From Candidatus Lutibacillus vidarii (lineage in GTDB: Bacteria > Actinomycetota > Actinomycetes > Actinomycetales > Dermatophilaceae): a stretch of DNA of 64,000 nucleotides. The translations under genes and the position numbers were made by a program. The stretch lies in the NCBI GenBank assembly GCA_016717165.1, contig JADKGA010000001.1:248001-312000 (forward strand), in the 5' to 3' direction. The notes beneath the pieces are model-generated. The model saw only the letters and a list, made by a program, of their open reading frames with translations, was not told where the DNA came from and searched no databases. This document shows, in pieces, positions 1 to 8,641 of the stretch (the first letter of the stretch is position 1; every line of letters begins with the position of its first letter).

Positions 1-456
1 GGAGGGGACCGAGTCGAAGCCGCACGAGTTGACGATCCGCGCTCCGGAGCGTCGGGCCTCCTCGTGGAGCATGTCCGCGCAGCGCCGGACGAAGAGCACC
101 TCGCCGGTGAGGTCCGCATAGTGCGTCCCGCGCAGCGCACACGCGGCCGCGAGCGGCATACCGAGCTTGTGGTACGGCCCTACCGTCGTCGCGACGACGC
201 GGGTGCGTGCGGCGAGCGCCCGCAGCCCATCGCTGTCGTGCGCGTCGACCTCGATGATCGGCCAGTCGGCGGCCGCTGCGCCGAGCTCGTCGCGGACGGC
301 GGTGAGCCGGGCCGTCGAGCGCCCGGCCAGGGCGATCCTGGCCGACCCTGCCTCCGCGGCGAGGTGGGCGGCGGTGAGCTGACCGACGAAGCCGCTGGCC
401 CCGACGAGGACGACGTCAAGCTCCCGATCGGTTCGCGCCGGGGGGGTCGTGCTCAT
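1..456 (-). CDS. Saccharopine dehydrogenase-like / trans-acting enoyl reductase family protein (C-terminus outside window)
   Basis: The reading frame starts with ATG at 456 and runs off the left edge, so only about 150 N-terminal residues are present. It opens with an NAD(P)-binding Rossmann strand and glycine motif (LDVVLVGASGFVGQLTA, about residues 13-29), followed by IALAGRS, TTVGPY and HYADLTGE. This pattern is typical of the saccharopine dehydrogenase-like family that includes mycobacterial trans-acting enoyl reductases. The start codon overlaps the stop of the upstream methyltransferase gene (ATGA), so the two are probably translationally coupled. The substrate cannot be told from the sequence; family membership is fairly sure, function is not. 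Confidence 0.8.
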   Translation of the reverse strand, partial: MSTTPPARTDRELDVVLVGASGFVGQLTAAHLAAEAGSARIALAGRSTARLTAVRDELGAAAADWPIIEVDAHDSDGLRALAARTRVVATTVGPYHKLGMPLAAACALRGTHYADLTGEVLFVRRCADMLHEEARRSGARIVNSCGFDSVPS

Positions 457-1700
457 GGTGTCGCCTCCAAGGTCGGGTCGAGCATGCGGGCCAGGGCTGG
501 GACGACTCCCCAGCTGGTGGACAGGGCGTCATCGGCGGCGACCTGCGCGGGATCGGGGGTGGCGCCGGTGCGCCGGGCGCGGATCATCGCATTTCGCGGG
601 GTATGCCGTGAGTCGACGAACTCGACCACATCGACACGGTAGCCGTGCCGACGCAGGACGGCAGCCCGCAGGGCGTCGGTGAGGACGTCGGCGAAGCGTT
701 CCCGCAGGATCGGGTGGGTGGTGATGCTGCGGTACTCGGGAGGCCCAGGTGGCCCGGGCGGCCCAGGTCGCCCGGCCGTGGCGGGCGAGGTGGTGAGCTG
801 GCGCTGGATGTCGTGATGGCAGCACGGCGCCGCGAGGACGACTGGGGCCTGCCAGCGGACCGCCCGGGCCAGCGCCTCGTCGGTGGCGGTGTCGCACGCG
901 TGCAGGGCGAGGACGACGTCGACTCCGTCAAGCCCGGCGTCAGCGGCTGCGATGGTCCCGGAGACGAAGGTCAGCCCGTCCAGCCCTGCGTGGTCCGCGC
1001 GTGCAGCGGACCGGTCGACGAGGTCGCCGCGCAGCTCGACCCCGACGGTGACGGTGCCCGGGCGCTGGGCGCACAGGTACCGGTGGGCCGCCATCGTCAG
1101 ATAGGCGTTGCCGCACCCGAGGTCGACGACCCGCAGCGGCCGACCCGCCGGGAAGGCCTTGTCGACGACCGGGGCCATGAGCCGCAGGAAGGCGTCGACC
1201 TGGCGCCTCTTGTCCGCATCGGCGCCCGCGCCGAGGACGTCGTAGAGCGGATCGTCCGGGTCGATGAGCCGCGCCTTGACCCGGTCGTGGCTGCGGCTGG
1301 CGACACCGCGTCGGCTGGTGGCGGCTTCATGCACCTGTGCTTGGCCGCGCTTGGTCACCCGCAGCTGGACGGTTGTCGACTCGGTTTCGACATGCCAGCT
1401 CCGCAGCGGCAGCGCGACCAGCCCGGCGACGAGATCGGCCCACCCAGCGGTGTCGCCGAGGGCGACATTGCGGGTGTCGACCCGAGGGCCGGTGCGCCAT
1501 ACACACTGCACGTGTGGCCCGGACTTGAGGTCAACGACCCGCAGCTCCACCCGATCCACCCGCTCTGCCGGCGGCGGCTCCGTGCCGCGGACCGGTCGCG
1601 AACCGGCGGTGCCGACCGCCCGGACCAGCGCGGCGGGGTCGAGCAGCAGCGCCCGGACCCGGGCCAGCCCCTGCTCGAGCGGTTCCGGCATACCGCTCAT
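453..1700 (-). CDS. SAM-dependent methyltransferase (Methyltransf_32-like)
   Basis: About 415 residues. The open frame continues far upstream, but the homologous protein begins at ATG 1700 (MSGMPEPL), with a second in-frame ATG at 1691. The N-terminal half is unassigned. The C-terminal half has the class I SAM motif I (LRVVDLGCGNAYLTMA), an acidic motif (DVVLALHACDTATDEAL) and a Cys-Cys-His-His motif (LAAPCCHHDI). The latter two recall the PF13679-type methyltransferase fold. The substrate is unknown, perhaps RNA. It is divergent from the folP2-like gene (24 nt apart) and overlaps the downstream dehydrogenase-like gene by 4 nt. Confidence 0.8.
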   Translation of the reverse strand: MSGMPEPLEQGLARVRALLLDPAALVRAVGTAGSRPVRGTEPPPAERVDRVELRVVDLKSGPHVQCVWRTGPRVDTRNVALGDTAGWADLVAGLVALPLRSWHVETESTTVQLRVTKRGQAQVHEAATSRRGVASRSHDRVKARLIDPDDPLYDVLGAGADADKRRQVDAFLRLMAPVVDKAFPAGRPLRVVDLGCGNAYLTMAAHRYLCAQRPGTVTVGVELRGDLVDRSAARADHAGLDGLTFVSGTIAAADAGLDGVDVVLALHACDTATDEALARAVRWQAPVVLAAPCCHHDIQRQLTTSPATAGRPGPPGPPGPPEYRSITTHPILRERFADVLTDALRAAVLRRHGYRVDVVEFVDSRHTPRNAMIRARRTGATPDPAQVAADDALSTSWGVVPALARMLDPTLEATP

Positions 1701-1724
1701 CTTGGCACCGCGTACGCTGCGGAG

Positions 1725-2837
1725 GTGACCAGCGTCCCTGTCAGCGAGCCGAGCCCGCCGGTCCTGCCCGCGCCCGCCGCGCTCGTCCTGCGCGGTCGGC
1801 GGTATGACGCGGCCCGCCCCGCGGTGATGGCGATCATCAACCGCACCCGCGACTCGTTCTGGCCGGGCAACCGGCATGCCGACGACGACTCGGCCCGGGC
1901 CGCACTGGCCCGCGCTGTCGAGCTCGGCGCGGATATCGTCGACGTCGGCGGGGTCCGGGCCGGCCAGGAGGGTGAGTGGGTCGACGCGGCCGAGGAGATC
2001 CGCCGGGTCATCCCCTTCCTCACGTATGCGCGGGAGACCTACCCCGACCTGCTCATCAGCCTCGACACCTGGCGCGCCGAGGTGGCTGCAGCGGCGCCGG
2101 ACGGGGTCGTCGACATCGTCAACGACACCTGGGCCGGCGCCGACCCCGAGCTGGTCCACTGCGCCGCCGAGCGCGGCGCGGCGATCGTCTGCTCGCACAG
2201 CGGCGGCCTTCCGCCGCGCACCGACCCCATCGCTATCACGTATGGCGACGACCCGCTCGACGTCGTCCGGCACGTCCTGCGGACCCTCGCCGACGGGGCA
2301 GAGCGTGCGTTGGCGGCCGGCATCCCGCCGGAGCGGATCCTCGTCGACCCGACCCTCGACTTCGGCAAGACGACTCGGCACTCGCTGACCGTGCTGCGGC
2401 ATACCGCCGATGTCACCGCGCTGGGGTTTCCGGTGCTCCAGGCTCTTTCGCGCAAGGACTTCATCGGCGAGTCGCTCGACCTGCCCGCGGACGACCGGCT
2501 CGAGGGCACCCTGGCCGCGACCGCGGTGGCGGCGTGGCTCGGCGCCACCGTCTTCCGGGCGCACGACGTCCGAGCGACGCGACGGGTCATCGACATGGTG
2601 GCCGTGATCCGCGGCGACCGCCCGCCGGCCCTGTCGGTGCGCGGGGTCCCGACCGGGGCGGCGACCCAGGGGCCGGGTGCGTCCGCTGCTGTCTTGGCGG
2701 GTGCGCCGGCGGGTGGGGGTGCGGGTGCGGTGGCGGGCGGGGGTGCAGCCGGGGGCGCGGCCAGGGGTGCGGCCGGGGGTGCAGCCGGGGGTGCGTCCTC
2801 GTCGGGCGCGCGAGATCCGGAGGTGAGGCGAACCTGA
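1725..2837 (+). CDS. folP2: Dihydropteroate synthase homologue, FolP2 type, with Gly/Ala-rich C-terminal tail
   Basis: The frame is open from further upstream, but GTG 1725 (VTSVPVSEP), preceded by GGAG, gives the start. The TIM-barrel motifs are those of actinobacterial FolP2 rather than canonical FolP: VMAIINRTRDSFW, DIVDVGGVRAG, LISLDTWR, IVNDTWAGAD, LVDPTLDFGKT and ALSRKDFIGE. In mycobacteria FolP2 is a paralogue without proven dihydropteroate synthase activity, so a folate role should not be assumed. The last 50 or so residues (from about 2680) are a Gly/Ala low-complexity tail encoded by imperfect GGGGGTGC repeats, which is unusual for the family and may be disordered. Fold assignment is confident; biochemical role is open. 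Confidence 0.85.
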   Translation: MTSVPVSEPSPPVLPAPAALVLRGRRYDAARPAVMAIINRTRDSFWPGNRHADDDSARAALARAVELGADIVDVGGVRAGQEGEWVDAAEEIRRVIPFLTYARETYPDLLISLDTWRAEVAAAAPDGVVDIVNDTWAGADPELVHCAAERGAAIVCSHSGGLPPRTDPIAITYGDDPLDVVRHVLRTLADGAERALAAGIPPERILVDPTLDFGKTTRHSLTVLRHTADVTALGFPVLQALSRKDFIGESLDLPADDRLEGTLAATAVAAWLGATVFRAHDVRATRRVIDMVAVIRGDRPPALSVRGVPTGAATQGPGASAAVLAGAPAGGGAGAVAGGGAAGGAARGAAGGAAGGASSSGARDPEVRRT

Positions 2838-3049
2838 CCGTTCACCGCTCCAAAGGCGACATTGGTGCCGGTACCTGGTAGCGTCATACCTGGTTGCAAT
2901 TGCAGTTCCCGCAGTCGCTATGCGCTCGCTGTGGTACTACGCAGCGGGCGCTTCGCTCTATCGGGGCCTCCTCGGTGGTGTGGGGTGTGCGGCAGCTAGG
3001 GAGTCATGACGTGTGTCTCCCTTCGCTTAGACAGACAAGGAAAAACCCC
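2838..3049 (+). promoter_or_regulatory. Upstream region and probable long 5' leader of cspA
   Basis: These 212 bp hold no credible ORF. They precede a cold-shock gene, and such genes usually have a long structured leader. An A-rich purine tract (ACAAGGAAAAA) lies just before the ATG and includes the ribosome-binding site. The promoter cannot be placed with confidence. Confidence 0.45.
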
Positions 3050-3253
3050 ATGGCACAGGGAACCGTGAAGTGGTTCAACGCGGAGAAGGGCTTCGGCTTC
3101 ATCGCCCAGGATGGCGGCGGGCCGGACGTGTTCGTCCACTACTCGGCCATCCAGATGAATGGGTACCGGGTTCTCGAAGAGGCGCAGCGCGTCGAGTTCG
3201 AGATCGTCCAGGGCCCTAAGGGTGCACAGGCCGACGCTGTTCGCCCGATCTGA
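3050..3253 (+). CDS. cspA: Cold-shock protein CspA family
   Basis: A 67-residue single cold-shock domain, the normal length for actinobacterial CspA. Both nucleic-acid-binding motifs are present: RNP1 (KGFGFIA, residues 16-22) and RNP2 (VFVHYSAI, about residues 29-36), after the usual MAQGTVKWFNAEKG start. The protein binds single-stranded RNA/DNA in the cytoplasm and acts as an RNA chaperone. The start is fixed by the AAGGAAAAA tract just upstream. A strong terminator follows the stop, so it is probably monocistronic. Confidence 0.97.
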   Translation: MAQGTVKWFNAEKGFGFIAQDGGGPDVFVHYSAIQMNGYRVLEEAQRVEFEIVQGPKGAQADAVRPI

Positions 3254-3266
3254 CTAGACGTCGTTC

Positions 3267-3300
3267 AACGACCCCCGAGCCTGCAGGCTCGGGGGTCGTT
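3267..3300 (+). terminator. Strong hairpin terminator after cspA
   Basis: A perfect 15-bp inverted repeat (AACGACCCCCGAGCC / GGCTCGGGGGTCGTT) with a 4-nt TGCA loop ends in TTGTCGTT. It lies 13 nt after the cspA stop. Confidence 0.9.
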
Positions 3301-3503
3301 GTCGTTCAAGGGGCTACGGTGGGGTGAGCGCGGCGCGGCGGCGCCGGTTCACTCGTGCTCGACGCCCGTCTCCCTCCTGCTCGCCGCCAGTCCACTCCCG
3401 CTCGACGATCGTCTCCCTCCCTCGCCTCGCCGCCTGTCTCCCTGGGGCTCGACGCCTGTACCACTCCTGCTTGACGCCCGTCTCCCTCCGGCCCGCCGCA
3501 GGC

Positions 3504-3592
3504 CTCCCTCCTGCCCGCTGCCGAGAGATGGGAAATGGCTGGTATGGCGGGGGTGTTGGGGCGGCATACCGTGCTTTTGCCATCTCTCGATG
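3504..3592 (+). repeat. Hairpin-flanked intergenic repeat, copy 1
   Basis: An 89-bp unit bounded by CGAGAGATGG (3522-3531) and its inverted copy CCATCTCTCG (3580-3589). An AT-richer core contains GGCATACCG. It is nearly identical to the copy at 3773-3860. The nature is unknown: possibly a REP/MITE-like unit or a small structured RNA. Confidence 0.75.
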
Positions 3593-3772
3593 AGGGGGTG
3601 GGGAGGTCCCGCGGGGCCGCCGCCGGTCGGTCCTGCACGCCACCGGTCAGGCTCGTTGGCCTCGGTCGACCAGGGCTCGCCGCCGGTCCACTCTGGCTCG
3701 ACGCCCGTCTCCCTCCTGCTCGCCGCCAGTCCAGTCCTGTTGGCCGCCGGTTCACTCCGGCCCGCCGCATGT

Positions 3773-3860
3773 CTCCCTCCTGCCCGCTGCCGAGAGATGG
3801 GAAATGGCTGGTATGACGGGGTGTTGGGGCGGCATACCGTGCTTTTACCATCTCTCGATG
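3773..3860 (+). repeat. Hairpin-flanked intergenic repeat, copy 2
   Basis: An 88-bp unit, a near copy of 3504-3592 with a few differences. The 10-bp terminal inverted repeats are conserved (3791-3800 and 3848-3857), so the hairpin is kept although internal bases vary. Confidence 0.75.
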
Positions 3861-3978
3861 GGATCAGGGCAGGGCGCGCGTGAGCTAACGGCGATGTAAG
3901 GCAGCCGGGGGCCCGCGCCTGTCCCCGGGGGCGGCCCGCCGGGGGCTGAGCGTGCTGGTGGTCGCTCAGACGGAGTCG

Positions 3979-5484
3979 TCAGCAGGCGGCGCCGAGGTCG
4001 ACCGCAGTGCCGGGGTCGACCGAGGTGGACGGCGACGACGTCGGCTTGGAGGTCGCCGTCCCCGACGGAGTGTTTGATGGGGACGTCGTGGTCCCGGTCG
4101 GGGTTGACGTCGGAGCGGCGAGGGCGTCGGCGACCATCCGTCTGATGGCGGCGAAGTCGGGGCGGACGACGGAGATATTGTCCGGGGTCAACGCGAGCGA
4201 GCGCACCGAGGCCTTCTGCACCTTCAACACCAGATCCGCCCAGTCCGACAGGGCACCCACGGGGATGTCGGTGCTGACGTTCTCCTTCACCGCGCCGGCG
4301 ATCTCGGGGTAACGGCGCAGCAGGTTGCCGGGGTTGGCCTGCTTGAGGAAGGCGTTGACGACGCACCGCTGGCGCTTCATCCGGTCGAAGTCAGAGCCTT
4401 TCGAGTAGACGCGGGACCGCGCGTACCAGAGAGCGTGGTAGCCGTCGAGAGTCTGCCGTCCGGCACGGATCCACGAGGTGATCGGGTAGTTCGGCGGCGG
4501 GCCGTAGATCGCGATGTCCTCGACCACGTTGATCTCGACGCCACCCATCGCGTCGACGAGCTGGCGGAAGCCGGCGAGGTCGGCGATGACGGTGTAGTCG
4601 ATGCGTATGCCGAGGACCTCCTCGAGGACCCCGCGGATCGTCGTCAGGCCCGGGTTCGGGTCGCCGACGAAGAGCTCCTTGTGGTCCTCCGCCTCGACCC
4701 ACAGGGCGTTGATGAGGCACTTGTCGCCGCAGTCGTAGCCATTGGGCCAGATCTTGATCAGCGGGTTGTCCTTGGGGATCGGCACGCGCTCGAGATTGCG
4801 CGGTATGCCGATGAGCACGGTGTCGCCGGTGCGAGTGTCGATCGAGGCGATGATCATCGAGTCGGTGCGGACGCCGGTGCGGTCCGGTCCGGCGTCGGAG
4901 CCGAGGAGGAAGACGTTGACCCGGGGGGTGTTGGCCCAGGGGGAGGCCTCCGGCGAAGGCGTCGGCTGGGGTTTCTGGACCAGGCTGCCGCCGAAGACCC
5001 CGCCGAGGGTGTCCCGAGTGATCAGCGCGTAGCGGACCACCTGAGCCGACGGGGCGAGGACGACGAGGCACAGCGCGGCGGTCACGAGCCGCAAGAGCCC
5101 CCGGTGAGAGTGGGGCAGACCCCGGGGGCGGGTCACCCGATGCGTGACGACGATGGCGAGGACCCACACGGTCGCCGCGATGGTGGTGACGACAGCGAGG
5201 ATGAGGAGGAGGCCCTGGCTGGTACCCAGGGCCACCGCCGCCTTGAGCGGCCCGCTGTGGACCACGACGAAGGCGATCCCGGCGACCAGAAGGGCAGCGA
5301 AGAGCCCGAGGAGCACCTTGCCGAGCGCCCGTCGGGTCGTGGCGAGCAGGCCGGACCCCGGTGCCACCGTGCTGGCCAGGGTGAGCACCAGCGAGCGACG
5401 AGCCCTGCGGGAGCCCTCCTCTCGGCGGGCGGACCTGCTGGTTCGTGAGGCGACCGCAGCCGTCGGCGCATGCTCCGACGTCAT
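3979..5484 (-). CDS. LytR-CpsA-Psr (LCP) family cell-wall ligase
   Basis: 501 residues from ATG 5484, chosen because AAGGAG precedes it; the longer open frame to 5634 has no such site. A basic N-terminal tail is followed by three membrane segments (about 55-75, 88-112 and 131-150). The extracellular LCP domain starts near residue 187 with VNVFLLGSDAGPDRTGVRTDSM-type sequence, then IGIPRNLERVPIP, the Asp/Arg pattern expected for polyprenyl-pyrophosphate binding, and YARSRVYSKGSDFDRMKRQ. A Ser/Thr/Pro tail ends the protein. LCP enzymes move polymers such as wall teichoic acid or arabinogalactan from a lipid carrier onto peptidoglycan. The neighbouring GtrA and GT39 genes fit a cell-envelope locus. 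Confidence 0.93.
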   Translation of the reverse strand: MTSEHAPTAAVASRTSRSARREEGSRRARRSLVLTLASTVAPGSGLLATTRRALGKVLLGLFAALLVAGIAFVVVHSGPLKAAVALGTSQGLLLILAVVTTIAATVWVLAIVVTHRVTRPRGLPHSHRGLLRLVTAALCLVVLAPSAQVVRYALITRDTLGGVFGGSLVQKPQPTPSPEASPWANTPRVNVFLLGSDAGPDRTGVRTDSMIIASIDTRTGDTVLIGIPRNLERVPIPKDNPLIKIWPNGYDCGDKCLINALWVEAEDHKELFVGDPNPGLTTIRGVLEEVLGIRIDYTVIADLAGFRQLVDAMGGVEINVVEDIAIYGPPPNYPITSWIRAGRQTLDGYHALWYARSRVYSKGSDFDRMKRQRCVVNAFLKQANPGNLLRRYPEIAGAVKENVSTDIPVGALSDWADLVLKVQKASVRSLALTPDNISVVRPDFAAIRRMVADALAAPTSTPTGTTTSPSNTPSGTATSKPTSSPSTSVDPGTAVDLGAAC

Positions 5485-5678
5485 CGCGGCTCCTTGTCGG
5501 TCTCGCTGGTCTCCGGGGGTGGCGTCGGGCGCCGTGCCTGCCGCCGACCACCGTGGGTGTCGGAGGCCATTGTGCACCGTCGCGCTGGGGCTCGCCTGAG
5601 CCCTTCGGCTCCCGACGAATTGGCTTGCACGCACCCCGGGCCGGTAACCTATCGGCGCTGGCCGCCCCGTGCGGTCAT

Positions 5679-5769
5679 GGAGGCGTCGCCTAGCCCGGTC
5701 TATGGCGCCCGCCTGCTAAGCGGGTTGAGGCCTACAAGCCTCTCGAGGGTTCAAATCCCTCCGCCTCCG
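5679..5769 (+). tRNA. tRNA-Ser(GCU)
   Basis: A 91-nt cloverleaf with acceptor arms GGAGGCG / CGCCTCC, discriminator G, a long variable arm typical of serine tRNAs, and anticodon loop CTGCTAA with anticodon GCT at 5715-5717. The 3' CCA is not encoded. Confidence 0.96.
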
Positions 5770-5795
5770 CGCATGTGATGTCGGTGGACATCGGG

Positions 5796-5825
5796 ACTCC
5801 CCGAGCCGGGTTCGGCTCGGGGAGT
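5796..5825. terminator. Bidirectional hairpin between tRNA-Ser and the GtrA gene
   Basis: Inverted repeat ACTCCCCGAGCCG / CGGCTCGGGGAGT with a 4-nt loop, placed between the converging tRNA-Ser and the minus-strand gtrA-like gene. Confidence 0.85.
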
Positions 5826-5833
5826 TCGCGGTC

Positions 5834-6331
5834 TCAGGCGGCCTTGAAGACCCAGTACCTCATCGCGAGGAAGCGCAGCACCATCGAGATCCCCGTGGCA
5901 ACGGTGAGGGCGACGAGGTTGAGCAGGGTGCCAGCGTTCGGGCGGATCTGGTGGAGGACGGCGAGCCCGCCGGCGGTTGCCGCCCAGGTGATGAGGAAGA
6001 GGACGAAGCCCTGCAGCTGGTGTCTGGCGACACCCTCCCGGCCGGTGACCCCGAAGGTCCACGAGCGGTTCGCGGCGGTGTTCGCCACCGTCGAGAGCAC
6101 CAACGCGGCGATATTGGCCGCCTGGGCGTTGCCCCACCACAGGTCGAGCAGGCTGAAGATGACGAAGTGCAGGCCGGTGCTCAGGGTCCCGACGACGGCG
6201 AACCGCATGGCCTGACCGACGACCGGAGCGGCGGGGTCGGCGCCGTCCGACGCCGTCAGTGATGGCGACGATATCGGCGTCGGCGTCGGCGTCGGCGTTG
6301 GCGTCGCGTCCGCGGGCACGGGTGCGCTCAT
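5834..6331 (-). CDS. GtrA-like membrane protein
   Basis: 165 residues. A proline/threonine repeat (TPTPTPTP, residues 10-17) in the cytoplasmic N-terminus precedes a four-helix GtrA domain beginning MRFAVVGTLSTGLHF and ending AMRYWVFKAA. GtrA-family proteins are small membrane proteins thought to help flip or handle polyprenyl-phosphate-linked sugars. The gene lies 8 nt after the GT39 glycosyltransferase and probably shares its transcript, so it may serve that enzyme. A TPTP-encoding GGCGTC repeat could be length-variable. Confidence 0.9.
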   Translation of the reverse strand: MSAPVPADATPTPTPTPTPISSPSLTASDGADPAAPVVGQAMRFAVVGTLSTGLHFVIFSLLDLWWGNAQAANIAALVLSTVANTAANRSWTFGVTGREGVARHQLQGFVLFLITWAATAGGLAVLHQIRPNAGTLLNLVALTVATGISMVLRFLAMRYWVFKAA

Positions 6332-6339
6332 CGGCGTGC

Positions 6340-8491
6340 TCAGGCCGACTGCGCGGAGCCGGAGCGCGACAGCGGCGCGGTGAGGTCGTAGAAGGTCATC
6401 GACCCTATTGTCACCTGGGTGTAGGTCTCCTGCACCCAGGCGGTGATCTGCGCGGCGGTGCCATTCGTGCCCAGGCCGGGTCCGGGCCCGCCGCGACCGC
6501 CTCCGCCCGAGGCGAGGTAGTAGTGGATCTGCCCGGCGGCGACATACTCCTTGAACTCGGCGAGGGTCGGTGACGGGTCGGACCCGTTGAAGCCGCCGAT
6601 CGACATGACCGGCTCACCCGAGCCGAGCTGCAGGCCGGCCGCATTCTGGGAGCCCACTGCGGCGGCAACCCAGCGGTATGTCGACGCGTCCTGCTGCAGG
6701 GCCTGGACGACCTCGGCGCTTGGCGTCGTCGCGTTGAGCAGGCCCCCGAGTCCGCCTCCGCCGCCGGGCAGCTGGCCGCCCGGGAAAACTCCGCCGCCGG
6801 GCAGCTGGCCGCCGGGGAACTGACCGCCGGGGAACTGACCGCGCCCACCCAAGCCTCCTGGCCCGCCGCCGCCTGGCCCGAACCCGGTCGAGGGTCCAGC
6901 GGTGACGATCGACCCGGTGTGCGGCGTCGCGATGGTGTTGACCGTGTATGCCGCCGGCCCCGCGAGCACGGCGACGACCGCCGCGGCGCCGGCTGCGCGC
7001 GATGTCCACGCCGGCAGCCAGGTGGCATTGGCCAGGCCGAACGCCCCAAGCGCGCCGGCTCCGAGGACCACCCAGGTCAGGCCGGGGCGAAACCGGTCGC
7101 GCGGTGCAGGAGGATCGCCGCCCACAGCGCCGAACCGGCGACGACCAGCGAGAGCGTCGCCGCGGCCCACGGGCTCTCCCGTCGGCGCCACAGGTCGGCC
7201 GCGCCCATCCCCACCAGAGCGGCGATCGCCGGGGCGAGCGCGACCGTGTAGTACTCGTGGAAGATGCCGGCCATCAGCGAGAAGGTCAGCGCGGTGACGA
7301 CGAGCCACGAACCCCAGACGAGGTATGCCGCCCGCGCCAGGTCGGTGCGGGGCGTTCGAGCGCGCAACGCCATACCGACAAGAAGGAGGACGAGCGCGGC
7401 GGGAAGCAGCCACGAGGCCTGACCACCCAGGGCCCCGTCGAAGAGCCGGGTCAGCCCCGTCGCGCCCCACCCGCGACCACCGCCGACCGAGCCGGTCTCC
7501 TCGCCGTTGAGCCGGCCGAGGCCGTTGTAGCCGAGGGTCAGCTCGAGGATGGAGTTGGTCTGGGAACCGCCGATGTACGGGCGGGCCGAGGCGGGGATGA
7601 GCTCGACGATGGCGATCCACCAGCCCGCCCCGAGGACCATGCCGGCGACCCCGGCGCCGAGATGACTCAGGCGGGCGCGCAGGGTGGCGGGGGAGGCGAT
7701 GAGGTACGCGAGGCCGAAGCCGGGCACGACGAGGAGCACCTGGAGCATCTTGGCGAGGAAGCCGAAGCCGATGAGCAGCCCGACGGCGAGGAACCACCGC
7801 CAGGACGCCTTCTCGATGGCCGTCAGGGTGGCCCAGGCGGCCAGCGCCATGAGCAGGGTGAGCAGGGCGTCCGGGTTGTTGAACCGGAACATCAGCGCGG
7901 CGACTGGGGTCAGGGCGAGGACGGCACCGGCGAGCAACCCGGCCCCGGCGCCGAAGGACCGCTTGACGCTGGCGTAGACCACCGCGACCGAGGCGACGCC
8001 CATGAGCGCCTGCGGCATGAGGATCGCGAAGGAGTTGAGCCCGAACAGACGCACCGACAGGGCCATGACCCATAGCGCCGCCGGAGGCTTGTCGACGGTG
8101 ATGGCGTTCGCGGCGTCGAAGGAGCCGAAGAAGAAGGCGCTCCAGCTCTGGCTGCCGGCCTGGACCGCGGCGGAGTAGAAGGCGTTCGCCCAGCCACTTG
8201 CCGAAAGATCCCAGAGGTATGCCGCTGCCGTCGCCACGAGCAGGGCGGCCAGGGCGGGGCGGGCCCACCGGGGGTCGGCGGTCGCCGCTGGTGCTGGGAC
8301 GTCGTTCGGGACCGACGGCGTGACCGACCCCGCGACGCGACCGGCTCGGCACCTGGCTCGGCACCCGGCTCCGTCGCCGACAGCGGCTCGGGCTCACGTT
8401 GCGGACCCCCAGCAGCCCGCTCGGACGGCTCAGGGACAGCGGGCGTCTTCGGCCATTCGGTCACAGTGGTGGTCGGCGGCGTGGAGCTCAT
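6340..8491 (-). CDS. GT39-like polyprenyl-linked mannosyltransferase (YkcB/ArnT type), two probable artefactual frameshifts
   Basis: The gene reads in three frames. The N-terminal tail from ATG 8491 (MSSTPPTTTVTEW) is in one, the membrane domain from about 8330 to 7090 in another, and the C-terminal domain to 6340 in a third. Each junction is repaired by adding one base to a C/G run (8328-8331 and 7082-7087). The membrane part has about ten hydrophobic segments and the loop ITVDKPPAALWVMAL, the acidic motif of GT39 enzymes. The C-terminal extracytoplasmic domain carries GQFPGG/GQLPGG repeats, then a fold like the B. subtilis YkcA/YkcB C-terminus (VQALQQDASTYRW, ...). It probably transfers a sugar from a polyprenyl phosphate to an envelope target; the acceptor is unknown. 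Confidence 0.85.
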
Positions 8492-8572
8492 GGTCCCCAC
8501 GGTCGGGTGCTCGCCTTTGACCCCGCTGTGAGTCGGGTGTGCTTCGGCCGTGGAAGTTGTGGGGTCAACTGG

Positions 8573-8591
8573 TCGGTTCGGCATACCGGAA
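8573..8591 (+). repeat. 19-bp direct repeat, copy 1, upstream of the GT39 gene
   Basis: TCGGTTCGGCATACCGGAA occurs here and again at 8615-8633, 42 bp apart, in the 150-bp gap between the kinase stop and the GT39 start. The regular spacing near four helical turns suggests paired regulator sites, but this is an inference. Confidence 0.5.
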
Positions 8592-8614
8592 ATGTCCTCG
8601 GGGCTGCGAGGGTC

Positions 8615-8633
8615 TCGGTTCGGCATACCGGAA
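8615..8633 (+). repeat. 19-bp direct repeat, copy 2
   Basis: An exact copy of 8573-8591. It lies just downstream of the histidine-kinase stop codon and upstream of the GT39 gene. Confidence 0.5.
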
Positions 8634-8641
8634 GGGGGTTG

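Larger units (their letters stand above)
3301..3978. other. Gene-free spacer built from degenerate repeats
   Basis: No ORF here has family-like features or a sensible start; frames are open on both strands only because the sequence is C/G-rich and repetitive. Phrases such as CTCGACGCCCGTCTCCCTCC and GCTCGCCGCCAGTCCA recur near 3359-3395 and 3690-3727. The two most conserved units are listed separately as hairpin-forming repeats. Confidence 0.7.

Noticed and set aside
645..1724. Plus-strand open frame upstream of the folP2-like gene
   Set aside because: It is antisense to the methyltransferase, has no family features, and is open only because high-GC codons read through in this frame. The real gene starts at 1725.
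3300..3900. Several 70-190-codon frames on both strands
   Set aside because: They are translations of a repetitive C-rich spacer, present in several frames at once, with no start context.
6770..6860. CRISPR-like repeats in the GT39 gene
   Set aside because: They are codon repeats for GQLPGG/GQFPGG in a coding region. No CRISPR array or cas gene was seen anywhere in the window.
7077..7100. Programmed -1 frameshift in the GT39 gene
   Set aside because: There is no slippery heptamer or downstream pseudoknot evident, and the same kind of one-base loss occurs in many unrelated genes here.
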